Position numbers and translations under genes: made by a program | The notes under the pieces: generated by a model | The model's input: the letters and a program-made list of their open reading frames with translations, nothing else | The model's database searches: none | Told to the model about the DNA's origin: nothing | Assembly: GCF_015910445.1 (NCBI RefSeq) | Contig: NZ_CP048882.1 | Span: 5,205,501 to 5,269,500 of the forward strand | Source: Streptomyces bathyalis | GTDB lineage: Bacteria > Actinomycetota > Actinomycetes > Streptomycetales > Streptomycetaceae | Length of the DNA: 64,000 nt | Direction: 5' to 3' | Shown here: positions 62,931 to 64,000 of the stretch, piece after piece | Numbering within the stretch: the stretch's first letter is position 1 | Layout: each line of letters starts with the position of its first letter

Positions 62931-63396
62931 CCACAGGCGCCCCGCGCGCGCCTCGCACCGTTTCCTGCGGGCCCTCGCCAGAGTGCTGGCCGCGGCCGGT
63001 CTCGCCGTGAACGCCTATGTGCACGCGCACCTCGCGCCCACGTTCGACGGAGTCGTCGCGTCCGTCAGCCAGGGCGACCTCTTCCGTCTCGAGGCCGCAC
63101 TCGGAGCGCTGGCGGCGCTGCTGGTACTCGTGTGGCGGCGGCTGCCGGCGGACCTCTTCGCCTTCGTCGTGGCCGCCGGGGGGCTCGCCCTGCTGCTGAT
63201 CTACCGGTACGTCGACGTGGGAGAGTTCGGCCCGTTCCCCGGCATGTACGACCCGTCGTGGAGTGTGGACAAGTCGGTCGCGCTCGTCTCCCAGGCGGTC
63301 GCCGTGATCGCCACGGCGCTGCTCATGCTCACCACGAAGCGCCGGCGCCGACCCGGTGCGCGGGACCGGGCCATGGATTCCGGCGGATTCACCTGA
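62911..63396 (+). CDS. Small integral membrane protein
   Basis: The 161-residue protein has four hydrophobic segments: about residues 22-45, 62-80, 85-105 and 128-148, with a short acidic loop ending GPFPGMYDPSWSVDK. The C-terminus is Arg-rich and cytosolic in a positive-inside model. It overlaps the lipoprotein gene by 20 bases if GTG 62911 is used, so it is probably co-transcribed with it; the true start may be a little further on. I do not recognise the family. It may be a membrane partner of the COG4315 lipoprotein. Its end overlaps the convergent gene by eight bases. Confidence 0.7.
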   Translation: MVAAATDHRRPARASHRFLRALARVLAAAGLAVNAYVHAHLAPTFDGVVASVSQGDLFRLEAALGALAALLVLVWRRLPADLFAFVVAAGGLALLLIYRYVDVGEFGPFPGMYDPSWSVDKSVALVSQAVAVIATALLMLTTKRRRRPGARDRAMDSGGFT

Positions 63397-64000
63397 TGAT
63401 GTCCTCGATCATGATCGGCATCTTCCGGATGCGGCGGCCCGTGGCGTGGTGAATCGCGTTGGCGATCGCGGCGTTCGCTCCGACCTGCCCGATCTCGCCG
63501 ACGCCCTTCACGCCGAGCGGATTGACGATCCGGTCCTCGACGTCGACGAGTTCGACCGTGACATCGGGCGCGTCGGCGTTCACCGGGACCAGATACTCGC
63601 CCAGGCTGTTGCAGACCCAGCGGCCCGTGGCGGGATCCATGCGGTTGAACTCCAGAAGCGCCTGGCCCAGGCTCCAGAGCATCCCGCCCATGAGCTGGCT
63701 GCGCACCGTGCGCGCGTTGAGCACACGGCCCGGCGCGAAGGCACCGGTCATGCGCCTCACCCGTACCAGGCCCAGCTCCGGATCGACGGCGACCTCCGCG
63801 AACTGGGCGCCGAAGGTGAGCATGGCGTACGGGGTGTCCATGCCCGGCGGGTTCCAGGTGCCCGAAGCCTCGGCGTCGGGGCGGAGATTGCGCCGCAGCA
63901 GGTCCGTGTACTGCTCGGAGGACGTGCCCGCGCTCATGGTCCCGTTCCGCACGACGACGCCTGCCGGGTCCGCGCCGTGCAGCGGTGAGCCGCTGTCCGC
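63389..64000 (-). CDS. Molybdenum hydroxylase large subunit (xanthine dehydrogenase family), C-terminal part
   Basis: The frame runs to the window edge, giving about 203 C-terminal residues of a molybdopterin-binding subunit. It shows AMLTFGAQFAEVAVDPELGL, the block VRRMTGAFAPGRVLNARTVR, MGGMLWSLGQALLE, and the catalytic loop NPLGVKGVGEIGQVG with the conserved Glu. The family includes xanthine dehydrogenase and aldehyde or isoquinoline oxidoreductases (YagR/PaoC-like). Upstream parts, and any FAD and iron-sulfur subunits, lie outside the window. An internal GTG at 63952 is not the true start because the frame stays open beyond it. Confidence 0.9.
   Translation of the reverse strand, partial: ADSGSPLHGADPAGVVVRNGTMSAGTSSEQYTDLLRRNLRPDAEASGTWNPPGMDTPYAMLTFGAQFAEVAVDPELGLVRVRRMTGAFAPGRVLNARTVRSQLMGGMLWSLGQALLEFNRMDPATGRWVCNSLGEYLVPVNADAPDVTVELVDVEDRIVNPLGVKGVGEIGQVGANAAIANAIHHATGRRIRKMPIMIEDIIR

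Overview
The window reads as chromosome of a high-GC actinomycete, most likely a Streptomyces or close relative. The signs are high GC, frequent GTG and TTG starts, tight 4-base start/stop overlaps (ATGA/GTGA), and typical families: an XRE-DUF5753/DUF397 pair, a LysM-type resuscitation-promoting factor, a snapalysin-like protease, a PucR regulator, an IdeR/DmdR-like iron box and a Cgl0159-type inositol protein. No rRNA, tRNA, CRISPR array, insertion sequence or phage block is visible. The window cuts a gene at each end.

Layout. 0-7 kb: tail of an unknown + strand gene, then an XRE-DUF5753/DUF397 regulator pair, then a 1551-residue RHS polymorphic toxin with a WXG100-like N-terminus and an LHH nuclease tip, coupled to a SUKH immunity gene. 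7-8.5 kb: an ABM-domain protein and a VOC-GNAT fusion. 8.6-14 kb: a complete ribose-type operon (lacI-type regulator, rbsA, rbsC, rbsB, rbsD) with a cre-like operator. 14-18 kb: recD2-like helicase and citrate synthase, followed by a 610-base intergenic block that looks like an independent small transcript. 18.4-21.4 kb: copZ-copA copper export with a CsoR-like operator, and a small HTH gene. 21.6-29.4 kb: divergent inositol catabolic cluster (iolE/H-like; iolC, Cgl0159-like aldolase candidate, iolB, iolD, mmsA).

29.5-39.3 kb: mixed genes: methyltransferase, GNAT, GyrI-like protein, CPBP protease, a NarL-type two-component system, a FUSC membrane protein, an ATP-dependent DNA ligase, an NTF2-like protein and a DHFR-like reductase. 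39.4-43.3 kb: nhaA and an ArsB/NhaD permease overlapping by one base, with a divergent PucR regulator. 43.3-44.4 kb: possible small RNA and an Rpf-like LysM protein. 44.7-48.6 kb: TetR regulator, ABC ATPase and FtsX-type permease. 48.9-50.4 kb: GNAT and snapalysin-like lipoprotein. 50.7-57.4 kb: glycan unit of secreted GH92, beta-phosphoglucomutase and GH65 phosphorylase. 57.6-58.2 kb: a LuxR-type regulator whose receiver lacks the phospho-acceptor Asp. 58.7-62.2 kb: efeO-efeB-efeU iron uptake under an iron box. 62.4-64 kb: a COG4315-type lipoprotein, a four-helix membrane protein, and the C-terminal part of a molybdenum hydroxylase large subunit.

Most of the window is metabolic or transport operons with local regulators. 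The least explained parts are the citA-copA intergenic block, the 43.4-43.6 kb hairpin region, the paired promoter motif of the inositol cluster, and the receiver-defective LuxR regulator. All functions are assigned from sequence patterns recognised by eye; no database search was run.
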